Shown: piece by piece, positions 12,001 to 23,748 of the stretch
How the letters are laid out: each line of letters begins with the position of its first letter
Numbering within the stretch: the first letter of the stretch is position 1
Assembly: GCF_000090795.2 (NCBI RefSeq)
Contig: NW_003546297.1
Span: 209,752 to 273,751 of the forward strand
DNA: 64,000 nucleotides
Reading direction: 5' to 3'
Source: Amphimedon queenslandica
Lineage: Eukaryota; Porifera; Demospongiae; Haplosclerida; Niphatidae
Notes under the pieces: generated by a model
Told to the model about the DNA's origin: nothing
Database searches by the model: none
What the model saw: the letters and a program-made list of their open reading frames with translations, nothing else
Made by a program: the position numbers and the translations under genes

Positions 12001-15000
12001 TAGTCGATCAGCCGCTGATAAGGTGAGGAGTGGTTTAATTAGAATCACTATTAATATTTATTAGGACGAGCCGTTACCACATGAACTCCGCCCACTTCCT
12101 ATACTGATAATGACCATGGACCACATTGTGACTGCTATAATGGACGCTGGTGAAGGTCACGTGTCTGAGTGGTACAATTTTATATGGGATAGAACAAGAG
12201 CCATTACTACTGTAAGAAGACACTTCTATTCTCTCACTCTCTCTCTCTTACTCACTCACTCTCTCTCTCTTTCTCTCTCACTCTCTCTCTCTCACTCTCT
12301 CTCTCTCTCCCTCTCTCTCTCATAGGATATTACATACCAACAGTTGTCTCACCCTCATTGTGTGCACTTGATAGAACAATTCGCACGGTAACTATATACA
12401 CAATCACCTCCTCTTAGCCTTCTGTATTTATAATAGCAACCTCTGACACTTACACATGCACTGTAATGATGTACATGTGGCTGTACAAATTAATTAATGC
12501 ACTCTATTTATGTACTAAGGGTCAGTTTTGACTTCACTGTACTTTTAGTTTCCATATCATGTGTTCTCACATTCTCTGTGAGGAGGAGGTGAGTGTGTTT
12601 GACCCTAAGATGAATGCCGAGACTTTATCAAACCACTTGCAATCACTGCACCAACTTTATAAGGACCTCAGCCAGGAAAAGGTATTTAAATAATCTTTTT
12701 TAAAATATAATTTATCAATTAATAAATTTTAAAATTTTTAAATACACAAAATAGTGATTACTAGTAAATAAATACACACAGTGTACTAACGATTATTATA
12801 AATATTTTAATATAAAATATATATACATGTACCAAAAAAACTCTACATTTTTACAATTCGTCTGTTGCCATAGTCTGCAACATAAATATTACTACTCATG
12901 TCGATTGCCACGCCCCTCGGATGTAAGAGTGACCCCACGTCTCTCCCCAAAGACCGAGTGCAAGAGAGAACCTTCCCTTCTGTGTCCAGTACTGTCACGA
13001 GGTGACTACCAAATTCTCCAACAGCATATCTTCCATGAGGATCCTGTGAAATCCCAATCGGTGAACAAAGGACTCCTTTTTGACCAAGTGTCACGCCATA
13101 ACTGGTTACGTATTGTCCTTCGTCAGTTAAGACTTGTAATCGGCCGTTTCTGTCATCACATACAACGAGTTTGTTCTCGTGATTAAATATTAGGCCGGCA
13201 GGTTGATCGAACTCACACTCTCCTCGCCCTTCCCTTCCAAAGCTAGTCAAAGGTACAAGGGATCCGTTCTCTTGCTTCAGTACCTGTATTCTGTTATTCT
13301 TCATGTCTGATATGTAGAGGTTCCCGTTGAGGGGATGTATGGCTATACCTCGCGGATGGAGGAATTGTCCGAGCTGATTCCCACGTGTGCCAAAGTGTAC
13401 AATCTTCTGGTGATTGCTGAGTGAGTAGCAGTGAATGTTGTGAGCTTCTCTGTCCGTTATCCAAAGGCTCTCGCGGTCAACGGCCATTAAATAAGGCCGG
13501 ACAAAGTTGCTGTATACCTCTCCTTTCTTTTCTCCTGTGCTAGCATCTAATAATACGACCTTTTTCTCCTGTAGCGTGACTGCTAGCTGATTATTAGGTA
13601 AGTAGGTAACGCCATATGGAGCCGAGGTAAGTTCAAAGGAGGACGGTAAAGGTACAAGTGGTGTATAGTCCCTAGTTACTGGTAGTATTATATCATACAC
13701 TGGTGCCAGGTTTACTGAGAGAGGTGTATGGCATGTGGGCATGAACTTAATCTCGTACTTTCCACAGGTTTTATCGACTACCTCGTATGGTAGTAGGGTA
13801 GATGGTTCATGGGCGTGAGTGATTTGAGGGTGAATGGCCGCACCACCATACGTTATATTTGACCCGTTCTTACCCATTGCTTGCAGTATAAGTGACTGTC
13901 GTTCATTTTGGTGAACGGTCGATGGCGGCTGAATGGCTACGTAGCTTTCTATGTCCTCTTTTAAATGGCCGACATTTAAATCTGGATCGTTAAGTAGTTT
14001 TGATGATTGGAATTCCACATGGGGTATAGCTGGGTCGATCTTGTATTCTAAAGCCTTGCTGCAGTCTCCTAGTAACTTTTGAGCTTCTTTCTTTGTTTCT
14101 ATTAACTTTTTTATTGACTGTAGAGGCTCTAGATCTGCTTTGATGATTTCTTCAGCTCTCTCTCTGATGGTCTGAGATCTTTTAAGTTCATCTTTAAGAG
14201 GAGATGATTTCTCATCGTAGATAGAAGTTACTGTAGTCACAAGGTCAGACGTGCTCTTTTCTACTCGTTCTGTAAAGGTAGCACTAGCTCTCTGTACTCT
14301 TTTTAAAATCCCATTCTTCTTTTCTTCAATTTCTTTTATAATTTTTGCCAGTCCTTCGCAGTGTTGACCCATATCTCCACTGTTACTAGTCAGGGACTCA
14401 AGGTCAGTTTTTAGGGACTCTTTCTCGCTGGAAATGAGTTCCTTGTTAATATATTTTATACAACCCGAGCAATTTGCGTGCGATATTGATTGGCATATCG
14501 TACAGATGATCTCCATGCACTTGGAACAATACATTCTCAACGGATCACTGTGTTCTTCACACATCTCGAAAGAGGGTTGCGGGTTTATTGAAGCAAGTGA
14601 TGAGGTAGGAGTTGGTGGAGCAGTAATGGGCTGTGGTATCAGAGTGTGTCCTTTATATTCGACAGAGCGCGTGTGGTATTTTGAACAAAATTCACAAAGG
14701 TAGGCCTTACAATCCGTGCAGTGGTTACAAGCTATTTCTCCCTCCGTGCATGTTTGACAGTAGCGGACTATTGCTTCCACCAGATTAGCTATGGCGTAGT
14801 TGGTCTTTAGTTTAGAGACTCCACCGTCTGGTAGCTGAGCCGGCTCACGACAGGTAGGACACAAGACCTGAGAAGATGGAGGGGCCGGATTACACGCCGT
14901 TTGCTGTTCATCTTCAGGGTGAGGCTTAATGGCTAGAGATATGGCCTTCTCCAGACACTCTGCACAGAATGTGTGCATACAGGGAAGGCTCTTTGGTTTA

Positions 15001-18000
15001 TTAAAGTAGTCGTGACAGATACAGCAGGTCAATTCTTCTTGTAACACGACAGTGCTGCTGTTAGCCATATTGTAATGGGCGTGGTATGAGTTAATTTATT
15101 AATAATTAAATAACTAGCCTAAAATTTTATTTGATGAATAAATTTTTTAATGTTTCTTTATCTATAAAATTTTATTATTTAGTGTTGTTTGTGTTTTTAA
15201 AATTATTTTTGTAGGGGATAACATGTAAAAATGAAGCAGAGTTCTGTTGTTATGACATTCTTCTTCATTTGATGGATGGAAATGTATTCAAGTAAAGCAA
15301 CAAATTATTATTATTATTATCATTATTATTATATACAGTAAGGTTGAACAGTACAATCAGTCCATAAGACGTTCAAGTGAGGTCCAGTTTGCAATCTCTG
15401 TTGTCCAGTCTGTGGATAGCAATAACTTTGTTCGTTTCTTCAAACTAGTCAAGTAAGTACATTCAATTTGTATTATTGTATTTTTGTTGCTGCTATAGGA
15501 AAGCAAGCTACTTATCATCATGTCTCCTTCATTCATACTTTGATTTGGTAAATAATACATTCATTTTTTGTACTCTTCTCTATTAAATGGTATCCTAATT
15601 TATTTCTTTGTGTCCAGATAAGACTAAGAGCTCTAAAGACACTGAATCAGTCTCATTCTTCTGGTAAATCTAACCCAATGCATTTCTCTTTGACAGACTT
15701 GACAAGAATGCTGCAATTTGGATCTGAAGATGAGGTGCTTTGTGTTCATTTATTTAAGTTCATGTATCAGGAAATGTAGTAAAAATAGAGTTTGTTTTTC
15801 CTAGCTATTTCTGATGAAATTTAGCCAAAGTCCCCGTACTACAGTACTGTGTGTTGGGTCAAATTTTTGGAGCAACTTTAAGAATTTGTAAAAAATTCAA
15901 TTTTGATTGGAATCCGCTCAAACTTTCTACATAACATAAGAACATGTATATGTATCAGGAAAAAATATAAAAATGGAGAATTCTCTTCTAGTGATTTTTA
16001 GCAAAATTTGGCCGATGACCTTGTACTATAGTACAGGGACTTTGGCCCAATTTTGGAACAACTTTAAAAATTCATAAAAAATTTAATTTTAATCAGAATT
16101 CACTCAAACTTTCTACACAACATAAGAACATGTATATGTATCAGGAAAAAATATAAAAACAAAGAATTCTCTTCTAGTCATTTTTGGCAAAATTTGGCCG
16201 ATGACCCTGTACTATAGTACAGGGACTTTGACCCGATTTTAGAACAACTTTAAAAATTCATAAAAAAATTAATTTTGATCAGAATTTACACAAACTTTCT
16301 ACATAACATAAGAACATGTATATGTATCAGGAAAAAATATAAAAACAGAGAATTCTCTTCTAGTCATTTTTGGCAAAATTTGGCCGATGACCCTGTACTA
16401 TAGTACAGGGACTTTGACCCGATTTTAGAACAACTTTAAAAATTCATAAAAAAATTAATTTTGATCAGAATTTACACAAACTTTCTACACAACATAAGAA
16501 CATGTATATGTATCGGGGAAAATTTAAAAAATGAAAAATTCGCCCCTTACCATTTTTGATGAAAAAGGGCTTACAAGATAATGATGATTGTTATTATTAT
16601 TATTATTATTATGCTATTACTTTTGCTTTCACTGTTTTTCTAATAGGCTGCTGATTTCTGTAGCTATTTCGGTTTCAATATTATAAAAGACAAGGTTCAG
16701 TTCCAGCGTGGCAGTGAGACTGAAGAATATGATCCTGGAGCAGTCAAACTAAGATATGACAATCATTTACTATCTTCCAAAGACGTTGACAAAAGCTATG
16801 GAGAGGTAAAACACATTTGTACATTATATAGTACACATTATAAAGGAGCCCCTTTTATAAAATATGTCCTTATTATAGAGGCTATGCTGTATAATTTATG
16901 TTTTATTTTTACTTTATTTTTTTGTAGATTGTTTATGGAGGCCCCCTCCCTCCTTGTCCTAACCACACCCCCACATGTAGCTTTACTGGTTCAGGCGTTA
17001 CTCAACAACCAGCTCCTAAAATTAACGAAGAGGTAAAGTAATTGTAACACCTCTCACACCCTCTCTCTCTTCTTTTGTGTAGGAGATTATTTCTGTTGTA
17101 ACTGATATTACAAACACAGTTATTAATGATGAACTGAAAGAGATATCAACAAATCTTATAAAACAAGTTCGCTAGGACAATTTTATTTGACATTTTAGTA
17201 CATTTTATATTTATTTTTGCTAGGAACCATTATTGTTCTTGTTTATTATTATTATTTTTTTACAGACTGAAAAGGATGAGCTTGTTACTTCCATCTCCAT
17301 AAATACAGTGAATGAGTTGATGACACAAGTACTTGTATCATACTGTACTGAAATATCACAGGAATTGCTAACCGAATTAATGAAAGAGAGAGACCTCAGA
17401 GATCAGGAAGAGTAAGTGATAGAGAAAATATATACAGTTTACTTTTAAACGTGTGTCTAGTAATTTTAGTGAATTTATAATTGTCTCTTTTATTAGATTT
17501 AAAGCTAAACTATGTTTAGAAATTTCTAACGAGATTCTCATCAATGCTTTGAGGGCGGAGTCTAGACTCGTTGCCACGGAAGCAATAACGGATGCAGTGT
17601 TGAGTTTTGAGGCCCTCAACAGGGCAGTTCAGTCCTTAGTCTCAGAGCTGGTGGATAGCGTGTGTGTTAGTATGACCAGAGAGACCGCTCATGAGTGTAT
17701 GGCAATAGCAAAGAAGGAGAGAAATGAGAAACTGGCAGCAAAAAGATTACAGCATCAGAGATGGAGACTGAAGCAATATTGGATAAAGTAATAAAAAGAG
17801 GAGAATTTTTTTATTACATTGATTTTTATTTTATCAGTAAGACTTTTGCTCATTATTTAAAATTTTTAATAGCTTATTTTATTACTGTAAAAACTTTTTG
17901 CAGGTGGATCAGATCTCTTAAAAGACGGCGTCACATTCATATATCCATAAGCACGTTCCCTTCCACTGGCCCTCTCATTCCTCTATCCTCACAGTTGAAT

Positions 18001-21000
18001 CTACTTGTCAAATCACCCACGAACCTCTCGTCCTCTCCTAAGAGAAGGAGACTAGAACAATCATCATCTCTAGCAAATCTGACAAGGTACGTTCATGTAT
18101 ATGTTAATTTTTAACATGTCTAGTTTCAATTTTGCTTGATTTCAGGTTCGTAAATTGCTTACTTAGTTACTAAGTGGGCCTGAGAATTTGCTTATTAACA
18201 TCCTGCTTTAAAATGCTTGTATATGTATGGGTGTTGCTAACTGTTGCGAAACAAGCACACAACTGCTACATGTATATAATTGATTTTTATTAGGAATATG
18301 ATTTTTATTGTTTTTTTATTGTTGTTGTTGTTGTTGTTTTTGTTTATTATATATTAGGGAAGACTTCATTAGTTCCATTAATTATTCATCATTATTACCC
18401 TCCGGCCCCCACCGAACCAACATTCACTGGAACTTGTTATTAATAAACGGATCAGCCACACCTCTTGTGGGGGAGGAGCATCAATTATTGTGGGAGTGGC
18501 TTGTAAATAAATTAGGGTATGTTAAACAGCAGAATGAAGAGCTGGAAAACGTAAGTATTTTAAATTTAAAATTTTTATTTATTTATTTATTATTGTTAGG
18601 TTTGTTATACACTTGCTAATAATGAGACGTTAAAAGTATCAATAAAAGTAATCAATTTATTTAATAATTTAATTGTGATACAATTTATTGTTTTAGGTAT
18701 TAACTGTTGCTCAATTATCTACTAATATTAATATTATCAACGATGATTTAATATCGACCGTCCTACTCTATTTACCATTGGTTACCTCACCACAGGTATT
18801 CTAATTAATGCCCGCCATAATTATTTTCAACCCTTTGACAGTGCTATACGGAACAGGTGTTGGGTGTGGCCAATGATGTCGTACGATTTTTGGTTCCATT
18901 TGCTCAAGTGCCGCTAGTTATTTTAACTCCTTCTCAACTTCATTTCCTCCACCAATTTCATCTTAGCCAAGGTATTAAAATTAATAATAAAATTAATAAT
19001 AATAATAAATAAAAATAATAACTGATTTTTATGTACATGTACATGTTTTTATTGTAGAGATGGAGTTTTGCAACTGGCCGCTTTTTTCTAAGTTGCTTGT
19101 TCATCCGTTAGTGGAAAATAATGACTGGAAACAAAACGAACAAAAAGTATAGGATAAAATTAAATAATAAAAAAAATAAAATTGATTTGTGTTTTTGTCA
19201 AATCATTCTCTAGTTATTCAGTCTTGTTGAATGGTGTCTGAACTCCTCTCCTTCTCTCCCTCCTGTCCAGTGGATGAGAGGAGAAAACTACATCAATGAA
19301 AGTCAGTCAAAAAATGCCCCAATTCTATTATTTATTTATTTATTTACACATACACACACACTATACATTTTTATTATTATTATTTAGTGATAAATGTGAA
19401 TGTTATAAAGCCATTACTAAGTGATGCTCAAGTGAGATCTGCTTCAGGTTTACCCTCTCAAGTGAGTGTACATGTATGTCATTTATGGACACACATTATG
19501 CTGTGATTAAAAGTTGGTTTTTTTTAGATGCTCATAATTCTCGACTTCAAACTATAGAATTCTCTAATTTTACTTATGGCAAAATTTGGCCAAAATCCCC
19601 ATACTATAGTACAGGGACTTTGGCCTGATTTTGGTGCAACTTCAAAAATTCACAAAGAATCCAAATCAACTCAAAATTTTTATGCAACATGCTTACAAAT
19701 CTACATAAGAGCGTGTACATACATGTATATGATACAAATATAATTGTCTTCCTTTTCCAGAGTCCTGGTGTCATAGTTGGACTGTACAACAGTGTCTTGG
19801 ACTACTTGTCTCAAAAGATTTTACTAAAACCTTCTCTGACCTCATTACCAATCACACTAATCCAGTCACGTCCCGGTAATTATTATTAATCATTATCATT
19901 AATTATTATTATAACATTCTACTAGACACGCCTCCTTATTGGGTTCCCTCTCAACCTGATGCTGTTCATAAGTTTCAGTCTATCCTCGAGTCTTTGAGAC
20001 TGCCACACCCACAGCCAAACCCACCACACAGATCCTTAAATGATACTAGGGGAAGCTGTATGGCCTATGTACAATCTGTCGACAACAACTTCTTTCTAAT
20101 ATCAAGGTAATTGATATTAATATTAGTATAAATACAAGTGTACTTGTAAGTAATTGATTGTTTTTGTGCAAAATGGCAGCATGGAACCGCCAATCGCCAA
20201 TAAGTAAAACCATCTTGAATGGAATCATTAATTTTATACAATAATCCTATATTGTGTGTCTATTTAGAGTCAAGTCCCTATTATTAAGAGACAGTTCTGT
20301 CCCTTGGGATCACATACTACTGATCTGTATCCAGCATCTTCTCTTATGCTCATCGGATCCTTTGAATAAAGTACTGGTAGGCATGTCTCGTGTGAGACAG
20401 GAAGAGGCGGAGTTTATCCCACCCACTGAATGGAGGGCAGCTGTTGTGGATAGTTTAACAGCTACCACTGGAGAAGGTGAGAGGCGAACCTCCAATGATG
20501 AAGGACAGGGTCTTAGAAAACGCCGATTCAGTGATCCCTCGTCTCATTTCTCGTCTTCACCGAGAGAGCCAAAAGCTGTGCGTCTTAGTCTGGGCGGGGC
20601 TGACCCAGCCCATTCTGATCACATGACTGGGTTTAATGCTAGGCTGGAATATGAGAAAACAGCAACAATGGAGTGAGTAATAAAAGATACATGCACATGT
20701 AATTGTACATGTACATACATGTATGTGTACATTACATTTGTGTCATTTTGTGACCACTATGTCAAGTGCTGGCTAGTCTAATAGTATGTGGTTCATTGTG
20801 GTTGAAACCACAAAGACACAATTCACATTAGTCAGAGAATCATTATTTAGATACTATTAGTAACAAAGTTCAATGATACTGTATGTATTATAGTACATAC
20901 ATGTACATGTACATTGTTTACATGTACATGGACTAGGGCCATTGGTTTTCAATGTTTCGTAATGCCATTAACTACTTCATATCTTTAATAGAATTTATTA

Positions 21001-21408
21001 AAGATATTAAGAACTTAATGGTAATTTGATTGTAATGTTAATAGGTTCCTTGTATAGCTTTTCACTGCATTGTAATGTTAATGGTTCATATTGCTATAGG
21101 TTTGACGAGCAGCTCCAGAGGTATCTCTTAGAGCCTGAAGACATTAGAGGTAGAAGGAATGATGAGAATGAACAAGGAGGACAGCCATTATCAGTGCACA
21201 GCAAGCCACTGAGTGAATGTATTAACTCACTGGAAGATGAAATTATGAAATTGAGGTAAACAGAGACACACTTTCCCTTTTATTCTATATCTTTTTGTCC
21301 CCTAAACTCAATTCCTCTCTCTCTCTCTGTACATTGTTGCTATCTTTGAATTGTAATAGGTGGAGAGAGAAATTAGATCGATTCTCAATCATAAAGAACA
21401 CTTTCTAA
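9033..21408 (+). CDS. MCM3AP: GANP / MCM3AP (Sac3-type mRNA export scaffold, TREX-2)
   Basis: Large nuclear-pore-associated scaffold of the TREX-2 mRNA export complex. I traced 33 exons, 4677 nt, 1558 aa, in one uninterrupted frame; major borders are 9033..9074, 9280..9770, 9822..10079, 10295..10535, 10786..10856, 12065..12211, 12549..12681, 15215..15291, 16647..16805, 17497..17787, 18358..18550, 20268..20672, 21100..21255, 21360..21408. Order: Ser-rich N terminus; RRM-like domain (~150-225, [15 protein letters not shown]); acidic linker; SAC3/GANP domain (~420-710) with [35 protein letters not shown] and [10 protein letters not shown]; then the MCM3AP-type C-terminal region ending [15 protein letters not shown] and a terminal coiled coil. 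The exon 6 donor (10732) is chosen by frame. Several introns carry 177/186-bp repeats, and intron 12 (12682..15214) hosts an entire TRIM gene. Confidence 0.9.
10880..11765 (+). repeat. tandem array, ~177-bp intronic repeat (orientation A)
   Basis: Five roughly 177-bp units in a GANP intron. The anchor CCCATGCTTTTTT recurs at 11071, 11248, 11429 and 11606 (spacings 177, 181, 177; the 181 includes a TATA insertion). Units share CTGATACATATTGATGTCC and GTAGAAAGTTTGA and a CCCTGTACTATAG end. Confidence 0.85.
12231..12323 (+). repeat. (CT)n microsatellite at a GANP acceptor
   Basis: Imperfect CTCTCT/CACTCT run of about 90 bp directly before the acceptor CATAG at 12325. It doubles as an extreme polypyrimidine tract for exon 12326..12387. 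Confidence 0.8.
12843..15068 (-). CDS. TRIM-NHL protein (RING, two B-boxes, coiled coil, filamin-like, NHL)
   Basis: Intronless, 741 aa, probable RING E3 ligase or RNA-regulatory TRIM-NHL protein (TRIM2/3/32/71 group). RING at ~16-76 ([22 protein letters not shown]), B-box 1 at ~107-145 ([16 protein letters not shown]), B-box 2 at ~167-204 ([20 protein letters not shown]), coiled coil ~215-350, a filamin-like stretch ~385-470 ([15 protein letters not shown]), then five or six NHL repeats to the C terminus (e.g. [37 protein letters not shown]). It lies entirely within GANP intron 12 on the opposite strand. Lack of introns next to a 33-exon host suggests retroposition, but single-exon TRIM-NHL genes are common. 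A GGGCGTGG box lies just upstream of the ATG. Confidence 0.9.
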   Translation of the reverse strand: MANSSTVVLQEELTCCICHDYFNKPKSLPCMHTFCAECLEKAISLAIKPHPEDEQQTACNPAPPSSQVLCPTCREPAQLPDGGVSKLKTNYAIANLVEAIVRYCQTCTEGEIACNHCTDCKAYLCEFCSKYHTRSVEYKGHTLIPQPITAPPTPTSSLASINPQPSFEMCEEHSDPLRMYCSKCMEIICTICQSISHANCSGCIKYINKELISSEKESLKTDLESLTSNSGDMGQHCEGLAKIIKEIEEKKNGILKRVQRASATFTERVEKSTSDLVTTVTSIYDEKSSPLKDELKRSQTIRERAEEIIKADLEPLQSIKKLIETKKEAQKLLGDCSKALEYKIDPAIPHVEFQSSKLLNDPDLNVGHLKEDIESYVAIQPPSTVHQNERQSLILQAMGKNGSNITYGGAAIHPQITHAHEPSTLLPYEVVDKTCGKYEIKFMPTCHTPLSVNLAPVYDIILPVTRDYTPLVPLPSSFELTSAPYGVTYLPNNQLAVTLQEKKVVLLDASTGEKKGEVYSNFVRPYLMAVDRESLWITDREAHNIHCYSLSNHQKIVHFGTRGNQLGQFLHPRGIAIHPLNGNLYISDMKNNRIQVLKQENGSLVPLTSFGREGRGECEFDQPAGLIFNHENKLVVCDDRNGRLQVLTDEGQYVTSYGVTLGQKGVLCSPIGISQDPHGRYAVGEFGSHLVTVLDTEGKVLSCTRSLGRDVGSLLHPRGVAIDMSSNIYVADYGNRRIVKM
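15790..16570 (-). repeat. tandem array, ~186-bp intronic repeat (orientation B)
   Basis: Four units; AGAACATGTATATGTATCAG recurs at 15939, 16125, 16311 and 16497 (186-bp spacing). This is the reverse complement of the core seen at 10.9-11.8 kb. Units contain the perfect palindrome CCTGTACTATAGTACAGG. Confidence 0.85.
19530..19740 (-). repeat. single copy of the intronic repeat (orientation B)
   Basis: In a GANP intron. CCATACTATAGTACAGGGAC and AATCAACTCAAAATTTTTAT match the 186-bp unit; the palindrome has one change and the 3' part is more diverged than in the arrays. Confidence 0.65.
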
Positions 21409-21567
21409 AACAGCATAACTTTCACATGTAATCATAATGATTTTATACACACAATAATAATAAAATGATAGCAATAATTACTACATGTATTTCTATGTAC
21501 ATAATAAAGTATGGATGTGGAGGTCAATTTACAATAAAGAATAATTGCAATGACAGTTGATCCTCTC

Positions 21568-23536
21568 TCAAACACATAGTTTGAAATTGTTCTTCATCTG
21601 CTGCTCAATAAACTCGAGTTTCTTCCCTTTTGTCTCCGGCAAGAAGAATGCAACGAAAGTGAAAGCGACCAAATTGACTCCAGCAAACATCCACCAGGCA
21701 AAACTCTCGCTGCTTTTAGAGGCAAACTCTAAATAAAGCCCGGTAACAATAGCAGCAAAGGCCCAGTTGACGGCGGATAGAACTCCGCCTAGAAATCCTC
21801 TGACACGTAGTGAAAGCAGTTCAGTCATGAGAGTCCAAGGAATGGCTCCAAGACCAAGTGAGAACCCAACAATAAGCATAATGACTGAGAGTATTGCTAA
21901 TGGAGAACCATCAGACCCAGAGTCCTTTAGGTATAAATGAGTGCTTAATCCGGTACAGCTGCACATCATAATGAAGCTACTGAGCATTAGCATGTACTTC
22001 CTTCCAAAGAGGTCCACTATAAAGACTGTGAGTAATGTCGTCACGAATTCTGTTAGACCGATGGCTAGTAGAGCCATGAACTCCGATTTAGCCACACCAG
22101 CTTCTTGGAGGATAGGAGCGCCATAAAAGAAGAGAGCATTTATACCAGAGAGCTGCTGGAATATTAGTACAAAAAGACACAGTATAAGAGGAATGAAGAC
22201 TTGTCTTTGTTTCAGCTCCGAGAGCCACTCATTGCATCTCAGTCTACGCTGCTTATAGACTAGATTATCGAGCTCAAATATTTCCTTGGATAAAACGGAC
22301 TTCTTTTTTCCGCGTAGCACAGTTAATACTCGGCAAGCTTTCTCTCGCCTTCCTTTTGAGAGGAGGTATCGTGGACTTTCAGGAATAAAAATGGCCACTA
22401 GAGAACAGAAGATAGCAATCCCAACGGCTATAAGCGAGGACTGATGGTACATTAGGCTATAGCCAAAACAATAGGCTAAAGGTATACCAAGAGATAGAGC
22501 CAACTGTGGTAGGGCACTGTAGAAACCTCTCATTACTGGGACTGATATCTCAGCAATGTATATCTAATGGAGAGAAAAAAAACAGGAGAGGGAGAAGGAA
22601 GGAGGAGAAAAGGGAGAAAAGGATAATGGGATAGTTGAGAGTACGTTTAAAAGGTAATACATGTAATAATTATGATAATAGTTTATCAAAGGGAAAGTGG
22701 TAAACATCAAAAGGAGGGAAATGAAATAAGCTTACAGGTGCAATTAGCATAGCCCATCCCATTCCCAGGCCAGACAGGAAGCGTCCGATTAATAAAAAAA
22801 GGATAAAGACTGGTCTCAAGCTTTGTAAGTCATATGATCCAGCCAAGAACAGCCAGCCAATGACATGAGGCAGTCCTGTTAAGATCAACGTCAGCTTACG
22901 ACCAAAGACATCAGACAGGAACCCAGCTATTGCTGCTCCAAAAATAGCACCTATAGGAGCCATTGCCTAGTGTAGAAGAAAAATGGAATAATAATACAAT
23001 AACTAAACTTCTTCACATCTCAGCTTTTCTGAGCTATTTACAAGTTGTTTACTAGAGTAATTAGAGGTGTAAATTGAGATGTGTAAATTAAAGCGTAAAT
23101 TAATTATCATCCTTACTCCAAAATAATCTTCAATGCTTGATCCTTTGACAAAACGAGACGTGTTGGTCATATTCCTTAGATCAAGGAGAGCAGAGGAAGG
23201 AAAGGCGAGCGTGTATCCAGAAAGTATGGCAGAGAAAGCAGCTAAGAAAGAAAAGAGAGTGACAGTCCATATTCTCCGGGGGCCCTTCAGTTCAGCCAGC
23301 ACAGAGTGCCAGGATTGCATGGGAGACGGTGTCTGGGAGTCGGTGCCAAGTAGCAGAAAAGGAGCTGTTTGCTGTAGTATGCTCATACTGGGGCTTGTCT
23401 CGTCACTCGATTGGTCGCTATTTGTCTTTACCCTGCCAGAGAAGTTGTCACTAGTCTCAGTCTCAGAGTAAGTAGAGCAAATTGACTCGGAAAGAAGACG
23501 ATCCTTTTCCCAAAACTCTCCTTCTTCTCCCGCCAT
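21568..23536 (-). CDS. SLC2A-type facilitative sugar transporter (MFS)
   Basis: Plasma- or endomembrane sugar carrier of the GLUT/trehalose-transporter family. Three exons: 23117..23536, 22736..22966 and 21568..22563; 1647 nt, 548 aa, start chosen at MAGEEGEFW. Family signatures: GFLSDVFGRKLTL (loop 2-3), GRFLSGLGMGWA, PESPRYLLSKGR (after TM6), QQLSGINALFFYG (TM7), DLFGRKYML (loop 8-9) and PETKGKKLEFIE at the end; twelve hydrophobic segments. The N-terminal cytoplasmic tail has an acidic dileucine-like DRLLSES, as in intracellularly retained GLUT8-type carriers (inference). SLC2A6/8 and arthropod Tret1 are the closest groups by motif. It converges on GANP (159 bp). Confidence 0.87.
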
Positions 23537-23748
23537 TGTTCCAACAGAAAATTTGAGAAGTTGAGATTTGATAAATGAGAGCATGTGATGTGCATGCATG
23601 CATGCATACATGCATGCGCTCAAATTCTGACCACATGTTTGCACGTGGCTAGATGATTTCAAAGATGGTTAAATTTTTGTAAAAATAATACTAATATGGA
23701 ACAACATAGTATAGTGTAGATATGAAGTATCTATAGTGTACAGTAATA

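Noticed and set aside
15790-16570. Hammerhead-ribozyme tandem element
   Set aside because: The units lack the CTGATGA and GAAA core elements expected for a hammerhead; kept only as an unclassified repeat.
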